DNA of 64,000 bases from Myrica gale (Eukaryota; Streptophyta; Magnoliopsida; Fagales; Myricaceae), in NCBI GenBank assembly GCA_963930655.1, contig OZ005609.1, positions 10,646,501 to 10,710,500 on the forward strand, in the 5' to 3' direction. Position 1 is the stretch's first letter. Each line of letters opens with the position of its first letter. The position numbers and the translations under genes were made by a program. Under the pieces are notes generated by a model. It saw nothing but the letters and a program-made list of their open reading frames with translations, ran no database searches and was not told the origin of the DNA. This document shows positions 34,709 through 47,150 of this stretch, piece after piece.

Positions 34709-35146
34709 GTGCACTATGGTGGTAGATTCAGTAGGAACTTCGAGTGTTCTTACGTGGGTGGAGATGTCTCGGTGTATGATGAACCATATGATCTAGATTG
34801 CTTGTCATTTTTTGAACTGGAGGATATTGTGAAAGCATATAGATATAAGCCTGGTGACATCATCTATTACAAGCAGCCAGGGAAAACTCTCGATGATGGT
34901 GTTGTCCTTCTGTCATCTGATCATGATGTTCTGGCAATGGTGAAGTGTTATGAGGTAGAAGCTGTTGTGGTGTTGTACTTAGTTTCATTCAATGAAATTC
35001 TGAAGGGTGAGCTGAGTGTGAAGGATGTTGCAGAAGTCGATGAAGAGCGTGAGAGACGTAGATTGGGGTTGAATTATCTATTTTTGAATCAAGTCCTTAG
35101 AAGCGATGAAAATCTGTTTGACGTTAAGGTGGACATTTGTTCGTAA
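34709..35146 (+). pseudogene. MULE transposase, N-terminal PB1-like domain
   Basis: A 145-codon open frame beginning MHYGGRFSRNFECSYVGGDV and containing YDLDCLSFFELEDIV, YYKQPGKTLDDGVVLLSSD and ALKCYEV-type residues. This is the N-terminal domain that precedes the DNA-binding part in many plant MULE proteins. The frame is followed by a GGDD/EGGD-rich acidic stretch in another frame (about 35190-35310). It is separated from the downstream part by an intron or frame change. Confidence 0.6.
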
Positions 35147-35462
35147 TGACGTTGCAGGACCATCTTCTGCTGGAGGTCATACCTCTACTGAAGTTGACGG
35201 AGGTGACGATGAAGGTGATGATTCCGGCGACAGTTTTTTTAGCTCTGATGGAGGTGATGATGGAGGGGATGATGGAGGGGACAATGGAGGGGATGGTGGA
35301 GGTGATCCAGGACCCTCTGAAATTCATCGCGACCCATCTAAAGGAAAACAACCAATGACTGAAGAATGTATCAGCGATGATACTTATTTTTTGTATGCTT
35401 TTTATTTTAATGTTTTTGTTGCTGATGTATAATACAATATAACAATTTATTTTGTGTTGCAG

Positions 35463-36024
35463 ATAATGTCTCGGATATTGGAAGAAGTGATATTTTGGAG
35501 TCTCCCAAAGTTAGTGCGGCAAATGAGGATATGGTCAATACTTTACTTGAAGCGTACCCTGGACCTGAGTTCCACGCTTCAGACTTGGCTGCCCCTACTT
35601 TGAAGTTTGGGATGAAGTTTCCGTAATCTCAACTGTCTAGAGAAGCTGTGCGATTGAAAAATGTATTAAAGGGGAAGGATATACTGTTCAAGAAGAACTG
35701 TTCTAATAATGTGATCATCATCAGCAGATATGCACCGAGGTGTGAATATAGAGTTTATGGAAGGTGGATGAAAGGCGAGAAGACCTTCCAGATAAGAAGT
35801 TTCAGCCCTATCCATCGGTGCACTAGGAAGTATAGAAGTTCCATTGTTGGATCAAGGTTCATCACTAATAACTATATTGAGCAATTCAAGTCGCAACCTA
35901 ATATCCTGGTAGACTCTATAACATAAGAGGTGAAGAGGCAGTGGAAGGTGGATGTCAATGAAAGTCAAGTATATCAAGTTAAAAGAGCGGCACGAGCCAA
36001 GATTTTTAGGGAACATTTTGATTA
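35463..36024 (+). pseudogene. MULE transposase, MuDR-type DNA-binding part (broken)
   Basis: After an acceptor-like TTGCAG near 35461, the translation includes SDILESPKV, LKFGMKFP, then a TAA, then AVRLKNVLKGKDILFKKNCS, CEYRVYGRWMKGEKTFQIRS and the Cys/His residues of PIHRCTRKYRSSIVGSR. These match the MuDR N-terminal DNA-binding family. A second stop follows VDSIT, then QWKVDVNESQVYQVKRA continues in the same frame. Two stops and no catalytic domain: inactive. Confidence 0.7.
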
Positions 36025-36217
36025 GTATCAATTTTTGGTAAACATTCGGATCAATATTATTGCAAACCAGAAAAAGCGGAGATTACATCACGATAGAATC
36101 TCCTAGGTTCACTTAAATGCCCTTGAACTTAACTAGCGGAAGACTTCTAATTATAATTGGTATTTTAAAAAAGGAAATCGTTGAAAATAAAATGTTGTCA
36201 AGAGATTAAAAGACTTA

Positions 36218-36416
36218 GGGTGGGTTTGTGTGGTAAAATTTTTGGTATAGGGTTTAGTGTTGGTATTGGGTTTAGTGAAAAAGTGAAGAGAGAGGTAATA
36301 TTTTATAGTTTTTGTAATATTTTATATTTTTTGATGGAAGAGAGAGAGATTATATTGGAGTATTTTATTAGGAGAGAGATAAAATTTTGGGTAAAATTTT
36401 AGTGACAAACGCAGCC
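36218..36416. mobile_element. PIF/Harbinger (Tourist-like) MITE, copy B
   Basis: A 199-bp element flanked by TTA on both sides (36215-36217, 36417-36419). The ends GGGTGGGTTTGTGTGG and GTGACAAACGCAGCC are imperfect inverted repeats. It is homologous, in reverse orientation, to 28702-28944. Confidence 0.75.
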
Positions 36417-36888
36417 TTAAGTGTTATTGGGCGCATAAAACATCATCTTGAGATAGTTTGCATACATTTAGGAAATCTTTTTAACAAATTAAGTTTACCG
36501 TACGTACATCAATGTGAAATTAAAGGAAATAATTTAAACTTAGAAAAGGAACCAAGATAGAGGGATACAATGTTTTCCTTTACTGAACACGGTTTGGTAC
36601 AAGTTGTTCTTTATGAGGACTAAAAAAGAATAGACCTAAAATATACTAAAAATGTGAACTTCCTATAGCCTACATAGTATATACAACCGTGTTTCAATGG
36701 ATAAAAATAACAGTTTTGAAACACTGCCATCAAAAGAAAAGAAAAAGAAATAACTATAAAGTTACAAGACAATCCCTGAACACTACTCATCATCCTCGGT
36801 ATCCGAGGTGAGATCAATCACGCCATCATCTGCCATACCCTGACTGCCCTCCACTAGCAGGGCCGAGGCATCGATAAGGAACAATCGG

Positions 36889-37065
36889 CTAGTGAGCGTC
36901 CACCAAACCGAAGTCGTCTGGACTGGGTAGGGGAAAGTCTTTCGGGTACCAGTGGGGCTTGTGCTCTACTGTCACCTGGAAGTCATCTAAGGTCCAGACT
37001 CGAATCTTCAGAACCACGACGTACTGATCCACATCAAGGATCTCTTCAGCCTCGTACAATTTCAT
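36889..37065 (-). CDS. Unidentified short open frame
   Basis: A 58-codon frame starting MKLYEAEEILDVDQYVVVLK and containing WTLDDFQVTVEHKPHWYPKD. Downstream, in a different frame, the sequence still looks coding-like and acidic (GVIDLTSDTEDDE, about 36785-36823). I do not recognise the family. Its composition differs from the AT-rich surroundings, so it may be a relic of a gene or a mobile element. Confidence 0.25.
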   Translation of the reverse strand: MKLYEAEEILDVDQYVVVLKIRVWTLDDFQVTVEHKPHWYPKDFPLPSPDDFGLVDAH

Positions 37066-38992
37066 CGTCCTGCTTTAACAATTAATAGGCATACATAGAA
37101 AGAAATAGAATGGGTGAGTCATACAAGCATATAATTTGTCTACCGAGAAGATAAACATAAAGATGGTAACTCATAACAATAATTACAAGTAAATAATGTA
37201 ATGATCGTGTAATACACTTCGCTCATCATATGAGCTCTTGAGGTATTACGGTTCTGCTCTGTTCACCCCTAGAGTTGGGTTGTGTCACTCATCTCCTCGT
37301 GAGACTTGTCACATACCACCTGCACCAGGACCTTACTGACGTAAAAACGCCTCGTAAGGAGCCCACCTGCTCCCTATTATTCATAGAGCTAAAATTGAAT
37401 GAAATTACTTTTTTGGGACATGTAGGTAACTCCAGGGACTCTCAGAAGAAGAATTAAAATCGAGGGACCAAATTGGAAAATGATTAAACTTCAAGTACTC
37501 GTGAATCAATTAATCCTAAGATAAAATGATGATGAATTCTCATTGGAATACAAAACTTTTATCATTAGTTTTGGCTTAAGCAACAATATAAGGTGGGACT
37601 TAATTAGCAACTGAGGTTTATGTGACCTATCTATAGTTTAGATTTGTATAATTTATATTATCGTCTTTTTGAAAACGGGAGGTATTGCCGATGGATTTAC
37701 CTAGGACAGTTCAACCCTTTTCTTTTTAGATTATTGGTTCGACCAAGATGGAGGATAATTCATAAGTTAAGCGCTGCTGATAGTAAAACATGTTAAGTAG
37801 AAGATACAGCTTTGATCTCAATCACTTTGGTTGATTTTATTTCAACCACGATGAGTATCAGACCCTCCTTAGACTAGATTTGAGAAAGTTTGAATCACGA
37901 TTGAGTACTCTTAACAATTTTGGTTTCAGAACTATATATACTCTTCAATTTTTATTTGGAAAAACAAAAGACAAAAGACAAAAGCAATTTGACCTTTACA
38001 TGTTATAATTTTTTTGCATTATTTATTATTTTTATTTCTTTATCCACGTGTACATCTGACTTGTCTTAAATATGCTAACTATGATTTTTTCGCCTCAGAA
38101 TAGACGGCAAATTAAGTGGTGCCTTGAATTAGATCACTTTTTGTTCTAAGTACAGAAGAATAGATCACAGGTTTCAAAATAAGATTTTTTAAACCACGAG
38201 TCTGGATTTCAAAATAACATTAAGCATAGGTATCTGGTTTACAATTTTTCTCTTTTGATTTCAAGACTCGTGCTTTTCACATAGTTTGCATTCAGGCCCA
38301 TTAGCTTTTTCATCCATTATGTGAAGACAATGGCGACATGGGGGACACCCTATCAGAGCTTAATCAAGTCTTTCTTTTTTCTATTTGTTGTGCTTTTTTT
38401 ATACTTTCCTAATTTACTTCACATTTTTGTTGTTGTTTTTCATTTGTTAGATTTTTATTTTTTGCACTTTTTAAATATATATATATTTTTTCAATTTCTT
38501 TTTGTTTTGTTTATTTATTTATTTTAGGCTCGAAGGACACCTGTTTGTTTATACATGGCAGCGTATTGCGACGCATATTGTACGAAAAAATTAACGAGGT
38601 CTAGAATTCAAATTGTGCCAAATCGCAGGTCCTCTAATCAAATATTTGAAAAGCACGATTTTAAAATAAAATAATAATTATTTTTTAACTTTTTCGATTT
38701 CACACCAAATAAGGGGCCACACCAATTTTATTTTTCATTTTTTAAATAATAAAAAACTTCAAAATCATTTTTATTCCCAATCAAATCATCTCCTTTTATC
38801 GCAATAAATATAAAAAATTTACTCAAATCATCTATTTCTTAACTTTTTTACAACTCTCAACTCAAATTATTTTCAATATCTCTCAACCATACTTCAATTT
38901 TCAAAACATCACCCAATTAGTTTTTTTTTTTTCTAAAATTTCCTAAATGCAAACATACCCTTGATTTTGCTAAGTTAATAAATATATTTCAA
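37066..38992. other. Intergenic, no gene seen
   Basis: About 1.9 kb. It includes a GC-richer patch at 37230-37400 and T-rich low-complexity sequence at 38360-38530. No feature with support. Confidence 0.45.
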
Positions 38993-39265
38993 GGAAAATT
39001 ACACTCCAATCACCCTAAACTGCTACTTCAATTACATTTTTGTCCTCTAAACAATTACTCTGCATATTTTCAACATGGCTTATTGATAAAGATAGACCCA
39101 TTGAGATGATGTCACGTGGCATAATTTGTATATGTTATAATGGTTATATATTCAATTGGGAGGCAAATTGCGGGAAGTAGTAGTTTGAAGAGGTCAGTTA
39201 TCAAGATATTTTGGAGGGTAAATTACAAATTGAGTGATAATTTAGGTGTGAAAGTGTAGTTCTCC
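38993..39265. mobile_element. Candidate MULE-type MITE
   Basis: The left end GGAAAATTACACTCCAATCA and the right end (reverse complement GGAGAACTACACTTTCACAC) are imperfect inverted repeats of the kind seen at the MULE end at 32944. No clear 9-bp target duplication was found. It lies directly upstream of the JmjC-type gene. Confidence 0.45.
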
Positions 39266-41745
39266 TTATATCGTTGCTGTCTAACTCGTACATCCAAAAC
39301 GAAATTCCAATTGCTCTTGAGCTGTAAGCCTCGCAACAAGAGAGTTCGTGGGACACACTATTGGGCCTAAAACAATTGGGCTTCAGCGTACGGGCCCATC
39401 GCTCTGCCATCCCTAAACACCAGGCGTGAATCAGAAAAAAGTCATGGCCAGAGCCCATACGTCCAAGTTTCTGAAGTTCAAACCAAACCTGTCGTTCGCT
39501 ATGAGTAGCTTGTCCGTTCAGCACCGAAATATGGACGAGTCCCTACTAGTTCAGAGGTTTGAAGACCTTCCTTCGTCCTCAGAATTCGAGTCTCTGATCG
39601 AATCCAGAAACGTTCCCGCCGTACAATTCTCATTCCCGCGAAAATTTACTTATTACACTTCCTATTCTCTTTTCCTTTCTCGGGAAAATAATATTCGCTT
39701 GCTGCTTCTTTCTCTTATTGTTTTCATTTAAAGGTATTTACTGGATGCATTAAGGAGTGGAAAGCTTTCGCCAAGTGGAATCCTTCCAATGGTGGCCTCG
39801 ACTATTTGCAGGTTCTGTCCAACTTTGCTTTATTGTTTATTGGTTGTAATTTCGGTTTGCGTAGGCGCTGTTCTGTTGGTGTTTTGGCGAACGGAATAAA
39901 ATCACTAAGCAGTTTTTTTTTTCCAAATGTTTACAATGACTGTTATCACTCTGTAGCTGTGCTTGGTATACTAATAATCTATCGTTTGAATTATATGCGA
40001 TGCAATTGTATCCGGTGCGTGCCACTATGTGTACTTCATAGTGGGAGGGTTGTTATTAACATAATGAAATTTGGCCATAGCTGACACTTGATGGTTACCA
40101 ACTTAAACTATTGGCCATATGCTTATGGAGTTTGCTACAAAGGTCGTTCTAATATTGCTTTTTCAGGCATTAATTATCGTGTTATATAATCATTGGTCGA
40201 ACTCATATTTCTTTTCTTTAATGTTCATCTAGGAACGGGTAGGGTCGTGTAATGTTGAGGCCATGCTATCCAGATCTGCTCCTGTCTTCTATGGTGATCT
40301 GAGAAGTCATGAGAGGGTAAGCATTCTGTTTAGTTGTAGTAAACATTGTGGATATCTTTGAAATGCTCCCTCTCATTGTTTAAAACTAGCGACTGATTGC
40401 ACTTTTTATTTTTCTCTCTTTAATAGGTTCTGTTGCCATTTTCTACCTTCATTGGTTATTGTAAGCAACGGATGCAAACCACAGGTTGTGGCCATGATGT
40501 GTCCTCTGGGTTGGAAGGGCATGGGGAAACAGAGCTAGAGCATGCAGAAGATGCCCCTGGACGAATCTATTTAGCGCAGGTTCCAACTTCATGTGCTTTA
40601 GTATAATCCATATTTTTTTTGGTTTTGATAGAATTGATTATATATTTTTTTTCCTGTATTTCTTTTTGAACCTTACTCATGCTGTTTTGGGTACCTATAT
40701 TACTTTTTCTGGGATTGTGGTATTAAAAATTTGAGATGAATATTTGATTGCATGTTATTCAGGTACCTGTTATGAATGTTGACAATGAAGAGAGGGTTCG
40801 GTTGGAATCTCTTAGGGAATATATTGAATTGGTCTGCATATTTCGTTCCAAATTCTTGGTTGTCTAGTCCACTACTCCACAATAGAGGCCTTTCACAGAT
40901 TATTTTTTTCCAGCTAATTGATTGAGTCCTGCAGCCTCCATTTTTAGAGAGGAAAGAACTAGCGTTTATCAACCTTTGGATGAACAATGCTGAAGCTAGA
41001 TCAAGCACTCACTATGATCCACACCATAATTTTCTATGTGTAGTTGGTGGCTGCAAACAAGGTGAACTCAGTCTTTCAGTTTCGTTCTTAATTGTTCCTC
41101 ATTGCTACCAGAGTGGATGTCCCAATTACCTTAACAAATGAACAATAGGTGGAAGGGGGTTCAGGTTTTGTAACTTTTTGTTGAAAAATCTTTTTTTTTT
41201 TTTCGGGTTAGAAATTCAACCATTAGTTGTTGTCAATGAAAAAGTCCTATTGGTTTAAATATATATGAGACTTCATTTAGTGAAGTGGTTGTTACATTTA
41301 TTTTATACCTAATCACTCTGTTTCTATCCAGACAATTCAGGAAATTGAAAATTTATTTATTTTATTTAGATTGTCTCCATTTCATGTCTGGCTTTTGTTG
41401 AGAATACATTTTTGGCAAAGCAGTTACATTCACGTATATGCTTCTTATCACAAAATAGGGTAGAGCCACTGAGATTTTGATCTATCAATAACTAACAGAG
41501 TTCAGAAATTTCACGTATTGGCTTGTTATCCGTACCAATGCGTTGATTGTTTACTAATTAAAACTTTGTCCTTTTCTTTTCCTGCATAAATGTGTTTGCT
41601 TTCCTATGGACTCTTTAATCTCCAGGATTTTTGAGACTGCTTTATTTTCATTCAAGCAAGGACTATATAATCCAATTTTTTTCTTCTATACTTAATCAGT
41701 TGCATTTATTTCAGAAATAGTTTTCATTTTTCATTTTTTATCATT

Positions 41746-43839
41746 TTTTTTGATAAGTAAGCCAATTTTATTAAATACTAATAAAAACAAGGAGCAACGG
41801 AATCACCAGTACAAGAGAATGTACTGAAGAACCCAAACACAGACAAACAAGAAAGTAAAGAAAAAAAAAGCCCAACAAGAAAGTCCCGCCCACACGCCAA
41901 CAAGAAAAACAAAAGCACCCCCAACAAGATCCCACCCAAACGATCCCCCTATCAGTCCAGCCCATGGCTCTAAGTCTTCCGAACGATTGAGGGAGACCCA
42001 TCATAGTTAACTGAAGACTTCAATCCCTGCAACTCTCTGATCATCTTCCCCTTTGATTTTCGAGACTTTTTCGAACAAGGTTGCACCCGATCCCGTTCCA
42101 ACGCTGCAAAGAGATCTCTCAGTTTGTCCTCTTGACCACCACATGACAGCCCAACCATATTACCCACAGAGGAAACCATATCCAAAACCCACGCCGGAGA
42201 TTCACCCTCCAAAACGTTACTAGGGACAGAAACAACAAGAGAAGGGACCGCTAGAACTGGTCCAAGAGAACACTCCCCCTCCTCCTGCCCACCTAAGAGG
42301 GACCCAGAAGAAGGAGCCATCACTGCTCGCTTCTTCGCGTCATCACAACGCCCCACTATGCTAGTTTTCAGCCCACCCGAGATAGGCCCAGCAAACCCAG
42401 CGAGCCCATCATGCCCAGCCCCTCCTTCGTTCACAACCATAGCCCCCGATAAGCCATCTAAGGTCTCCGGGTCACCAATTGTCAGCCCAGACGAGATCTG
42501 ACCCGCGAACGTGCCTCCGGGCCTAAACTCCGGCGTCTGAAAAGCCTTCGGGCAGTCGCCATCCACGACAGACGGCGCCGACGAGAGGGTATCCGCCGCC
42601 GACGAGTGGGTTGCACCCCCTTCCTTGCCTCCGAGCTCGACAACGTCAGACACGAACGTGATAACTGACCCGTGAACGTCTCCCCCGTCGTTCACAACCA
42701 TAACCCCCGATAAGCCTTCGAAGGCCTCAGAACCACCAACTTTCAGTCCAGACGAGGGCTGACCCGCAAACGTAGCATTAGCAAGAACACTATCATTTTT
42801 CGGCGAAAACTCTGGCGCCGAAAGGGTCTCCGGGCAGTCGCCATCGACGACGGAAGGCGCCGACGAGTGGGAAGCCACCGCAGGCAATTGGGTAGCATCA
42901 CCTTCCTTGCCTCCGAGCTCCACAGAAACGAGCGGGGGAGTTGACCCGTGAACTACTCCCCCATCCGTCACAACCAGGGCTCCCGAAAACCCAACCGAGG
43001 CCTCCGGGCCACCAAGCTTCAGCCCAGAAGATGAGGCCCCTTCAAAGAGACGAGGCCCATCTCTTTGATCCGACCCAGTCTCACTTCCCAAATGCAAAAT
43101 ACCCAACCCAGTCGCACTTCCCAACAACTCAAGTAACTCTTCCACTTCTTTTCGAATACCCAACAACTTTTTCCTCCACACAGACACGTAAAGTGCGACA
43201 CCGCCAGCCGCCTCTGCAGTTACAGTCTGGCCCTTGGAAAATGACATGTCAGTGTTCAAATTTGAAAACGAGACGTCATGCGTCTCCTTCATCTTCCCCA
43301 CTCCATCCCTACTCACTCCGAGCCCCTCCACCACCTGTGACTGGCCCCCTAATTTTCCCCCAACTGTCCCTTCTTGAGAACATCAACAAAGGAGAGCTCT
43401 TTACGCACTCCAGCCCCAAACGAGCCCTCTTTCTGGCGATTAAGCTGACTGAGGTGAGACACTACCTCCTGAAACACATCGGCTAACTTCTTCCAACCAA
43501 CTCCCCCCTTTCCTTCCGGGATCATAACCACTCCCTGCCTGCGTCCCCCTCCAAACTCTGCGATAGCAACAAACCTCCCAGCTTTGTTACTGCACCTTTG
43601 CGCCAAGAAGCCCCGAGAAGCTTCATTAAGTTTAACAACAACCTCCTCCGTATTGGCAACCAGTTGCAACCTACGAACCACGTTCACAATCCAATCAGCT
43701 CCATACCTCCCAAGGAAGATCGAGCTCATAACTTTCCGACTCCACTCCGACATTTGGACGACTCCATTGACTAAAACTGAGACCTGGAACTCCTTAGCTT
43801 CAATAATCATCCTGTATAAGTCACTTTATCTGGGTTGAT
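41746..43839 (-). mobile_element. ORF1-only LINE with 14-bp target duplication
   Basis: A 2,094-bp insertion in intron 6 of the JmjC gene. It is flanked by the perfect duplication CATTTTTTATCATT (41732-41745 and 43840-43853). Read on the minus strand it ends in a short A-tail after TTGGCTTACTTATC. It holds an ORF1-like region and a 3' UTR, but no endonuclease or reverse transcriptase. Simple 5' truncation would keep the 3' part of ORF2, so this is an internally deleted, HAL1-like non-autonomous LINE. Confidence 0.85.
41970..43810 (-). pseudogene. LINE ORF1-like protein in two frames
   Basis: The N-terminal 153 codons (43810-43349) contain FLAQRCSNKAGRFVAIAEFG and GGRRQGVVMIPEG, a pattern seen in plant LINE-associated proteins. 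A 454-codon frame (43334-41970) follows after one frameshift. It is Gly/Ser-rich with about three degenerate internal repeats of VVNDGGDVHGS and SSAPSVVDGDCP. Function is presumably RNA binding in the retrotransposition complex, by analogy. The single frameshift implies a fairly young insertion. Confidence 0.6.
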
Positions 43840-44604
43840 CATTTTTTATCATTACGAAAAACATCTTTGCTTTGCAGTTATCTTATGGCCTCCTTCTGCT
43901 AGTTCCATGTTATATCCAATGCCAATATATGGGGAGGCCTCAAACCATAGGTATGCAATTTTCTAAATTACTAGCAGAAATCTAGTTCTCTGATTCTTCT
44001 CATGGCCATGAGATTTACACAAAATTTCAATGGCAGAAGTTCTTAAACGGAAGTTTGATGAAATGGATCAACGGATACCTGAGGAAGATCGGTACTTGCT
44101 AATCATACAATTACTCTTTACATAATTTTGGTTGAAGAATATGTTATTTGCCTTTGGATTTGATTGTTATTCATTACCATGATTCCAGGAACAAATTCTA
44201 CCAGGTGTTTTATGGGGCATTTGATGTACAATTTAACGCAATAGATGCAATTCTAAATGGGAAAGAGTCATTTGCTCTAAAGGTAATGATGTGCTCTTGG
44301 TTGAAATATGTTTTGTCGGAACTTGACATTTCAGATGTTTTACAAGATCATTTGCAAAAGGTGATGTGTTTTTGGAGTTGGTTTATGGGTGTGGAGTGGA
44401 TATGCTAGTAGGTTGTTAACTTGGTATGTACCTAAGCAACGTACTTTTGTTCTTTGCTATTTTTTTCTGGTGTGGGGTGGCGATATTGTTTCTTGTAGAA
44501 ATATCACTATGTGGCTTGCAGTCCTTACCAAGACCACAATCCATCTCTTTGGTTTGAACAATATGTTTAAACGTGGAAACCTAGCCTGCCACTTCACTGT
44601 TATG

Positions 44605-46141
44605 AATTAGTTTTCAAATTTTCTGTGTTTCGAGGCGGTTTCTGGTCTTAGGATTAATCTTGGTAAATTGGAGGTCATTCCTATTGACAGAGTCGGCGAA
44701 GTTCAAGTGATGGTGGATGTCTTGGGTTGTAGAGTGTCTTCACTTCTGATGACCTACTTTGGTATTCCTCTTGGAGCCAAGTTTAAAAGTGTTTACATAT
44801 GGGACGGCGTCGGTCACAGAGTCAAAAGAAGATTAGCGGGTTGGAAACGTATTTATCTTTCAAAGGTGGGTAGGCTTACTTTAATAAAATCCACACTTCT
44901 AGCCTCCCTACATATTTTGTCTCTTTTTCCTATCTCGATGGCAGTGGCTAATAGATTGAAGAAGCTTCAAAGGGTTTTTTGTGGGGAAGTGGTGGGAAGA
45001 GCACAAGTTTCACCTTATCAAATGGGACAGAGTTTGCTCTTCTATTAGTGCTGGTGGGCTTGGTCTAAGGCAGCTACCTTTGTTCAACAAAGCATTACTT
45101 GGAAAGTGATTATGGCGATTCACTTATGAAAGAGATAGTTTGTGGAAGTTAGTTATTACAGAGAAGTATGAATGCGAGGTGGGTGGCTGGTGCATCTTGG
45201 AGGCTCATGGCTCATATGGAGTTAGCTTATGGAAGCACATTAGCAAAGAGTGAAACTTTTTCAGGGAAAATATCAAGTTTTTGGTGGGTTGTGGCTCCAG
45301 AATTCGGTTATGGCACGGCCATTGGTGTGGAAAGAGACTGTTAAGGTTGAAGTTTCCTCTTTTATACTCTCTTTCCCATTGCAAGGATGCTTGAGTGGCT
45401 GATTGTTTGGAGGGAGGGTCAGGAGCCGTAGTTTGGAATGTCCACTTTGAAAGAACGGTTAACGATTGGGAGATGGATGTTTGCTCGGCGTTTTATTTAT
45501 GGATGGATTCTAAAAATGATGCATTCTCAGTTAAATCGATGTATGCTCTCCTCCTAAGTGGCTCCAGAGTGGATTTTCCTTGGTGACAATGTTGGAAGAA
45601 CTTGGTTCCCCTAGAGTTGCTTTCTATGTTTGGGAGGCTACTCATGGGACAATTCTGATTATTGACAACTTAAGGAGGAGGGGCATTTGCTTGATCGATT
45701 GGTGTTATTTGAGTAAAAGCGATGGAGAATTGGTTGATCATATCTTTCTTCATTGCTCAGTTGCAAGAGGGTTGTGGGGGCATGTGCTGAGCATTATAAA
45801 CTCTATTTGGGTCATGCCTAAGAGGGTGGTGGAAGTGTTGGAGGAGGAAGTTTGAGAATCCAATTGTTGTGGCAATTTGGAAGATGATCCCTGTTTGTAT
45901 CCGGTGGAGTTTGTGGGGGGAAAGAAATGGTAGATGTTTTGAGGATAGGGCTGTCTTTGGAGAGTTTGAGGGGCTCTATGTCGCATTCTCTTTTTCTTTG
46001 GGCTAATTCGGTTTTAGGGTATCCTTTTTTGGGTTTTCTGGACTTTCTAAGTTTTTTAGCTTGTATGCTCTAGATGTTTTCAATATAGTCTATTGTACTA
46101 TCAACGTTCTTCATTAATAAAGTTCAACAACCAAAAAAAAA
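44605..46141 (+). mobile_element. Decayed LINE 3' part in an intron of the JmjC gene
   Basis: Plus-strand remnants of an L1-type ORF2. 44620-45048 has VSGLRINLGKLEVIPI, TYFGIPLGAKFKS and RRLAGWKRIYLSKVGRLTLI (end of the RT region). 45395-45855 has the zinc-knuckle-like region with VAFYVWEATHGTILIIDNL, LVDHIFLHCSVARGLWG. Several stops and frame changes. It ends in a 3' UTR with AATAAAG and an A-run at 46132-46141. The left limit is approximate and no target duplication was recognised, suggesting an older insertion than the 41746 LINE. Confidence 0.75.
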
Positions 46142-46812
46142 TTGATTGGGAGACCGCAAATCCTGTATTATTAAATGGGAGTATCCTAATCTATAAAGTA
46201 TTTAATGGAATCTCTTTGAACTAATTATAACTATTTAGATTTCCAAACAAGAATACAAGGTGAGATCACGAGCAGTAACTTTCCCTTGTAGTGCAGATAC
46301 TACTGGAAGGTTAAAACTGTTTACGGTTTTTGTGCTGCTTGCCTGAAACAGGGCCCTTTGGTTGATTTTATCTAGTTCACAATATAGGTTTCCCTTGGAT
46401 GAACTGCGCAGAGAACAAGGCCCTGAACTGGTGAACCAGCCTATTGTTTATCTGAAGCTATAAGAGGAGCTCTAGTGTTATTAATAACTGTGACTCTCTA
46501 ATGTTGATTGTTGAGTGCCTAAAGAGAGTAATAAAGGTATTATCAATTGTTTGACAAAAGGCTCAAGGAGAGTATAAGCTCTGAATAATTCCATAGGTGC
46601 CTCTCGTCACCTGTTTAGATGGTTCATTCATGAGATACATCTTCTTCCGTGTTTCATTTTATGTCTAACTTTAATTAGTTATCAGAGGGCCTACTCTACA
46701 AAGGGAACATCGTTTCCCGGGAACCTTGGAACTTGAGGTTTCTGGTCACCAGCCGCATCCGCCTGGCAACCTTTGTTATCATTGGCATGTGGTACTTTGG
46801 ATAGCCTCAATG

Positions 46813-47150
46813 CTTCACTGAAAGGCTTTGGTGTAATGAACCTCAAGCCCTCAAGAAAAACAAAGGCTTGAAGCCATGGCTGTCTCTCGACAAAAGTTCA
46901 TCGTTTCAATCTTGTCAGGCATACATGTATGAACTTTCTTCCCATTGGAATTGTGCCTGGTGGATTTAGTTGGTTCTGTAGTTGTTCATTGAAAGCATTT
47001 GGTGTAATGAACCGCAAGCCCTTAATTAAGAAATAAAAAAAATTAGAAAGGCTTGAATCCTTGTCTGTCACTTCTACCATGCATAGGCGACAAAAGTTCA
47101 TTCTTCACATCGGAATTTTGCCTGGTGCATTTATTTGATTCTTTAGTTCC
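46813..47150. repeat. Two-copy tandem duplication of about 170 bp
   Basis: Copies starting at 46813 and 46985 share TTGGTGTAATGAAC, AAGCCCT, AGGCTTGAA and CGACAAAAGTTCAT in the same order. They have diverged clearly. The repeat sits in the last intron of the JmjC gene. Confidence 0.75.

Larger units (their letters stand above)
32944..36030 (+). mobile_element. Truncated MULE (Mutator-like element)
   Basis: The left end GGTAAAATTACACTTTGCAC is typical of a plant MULE terminal repeat. To the right come a PB1-like N-terminal domain and a MuDR-type DNA-binding domain. The catalytic DDE part, SWIM finger and right terminal repeat were not found, so the right part is lost. Length and boundaries on the right are approximate. 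Confidence 0.65.
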
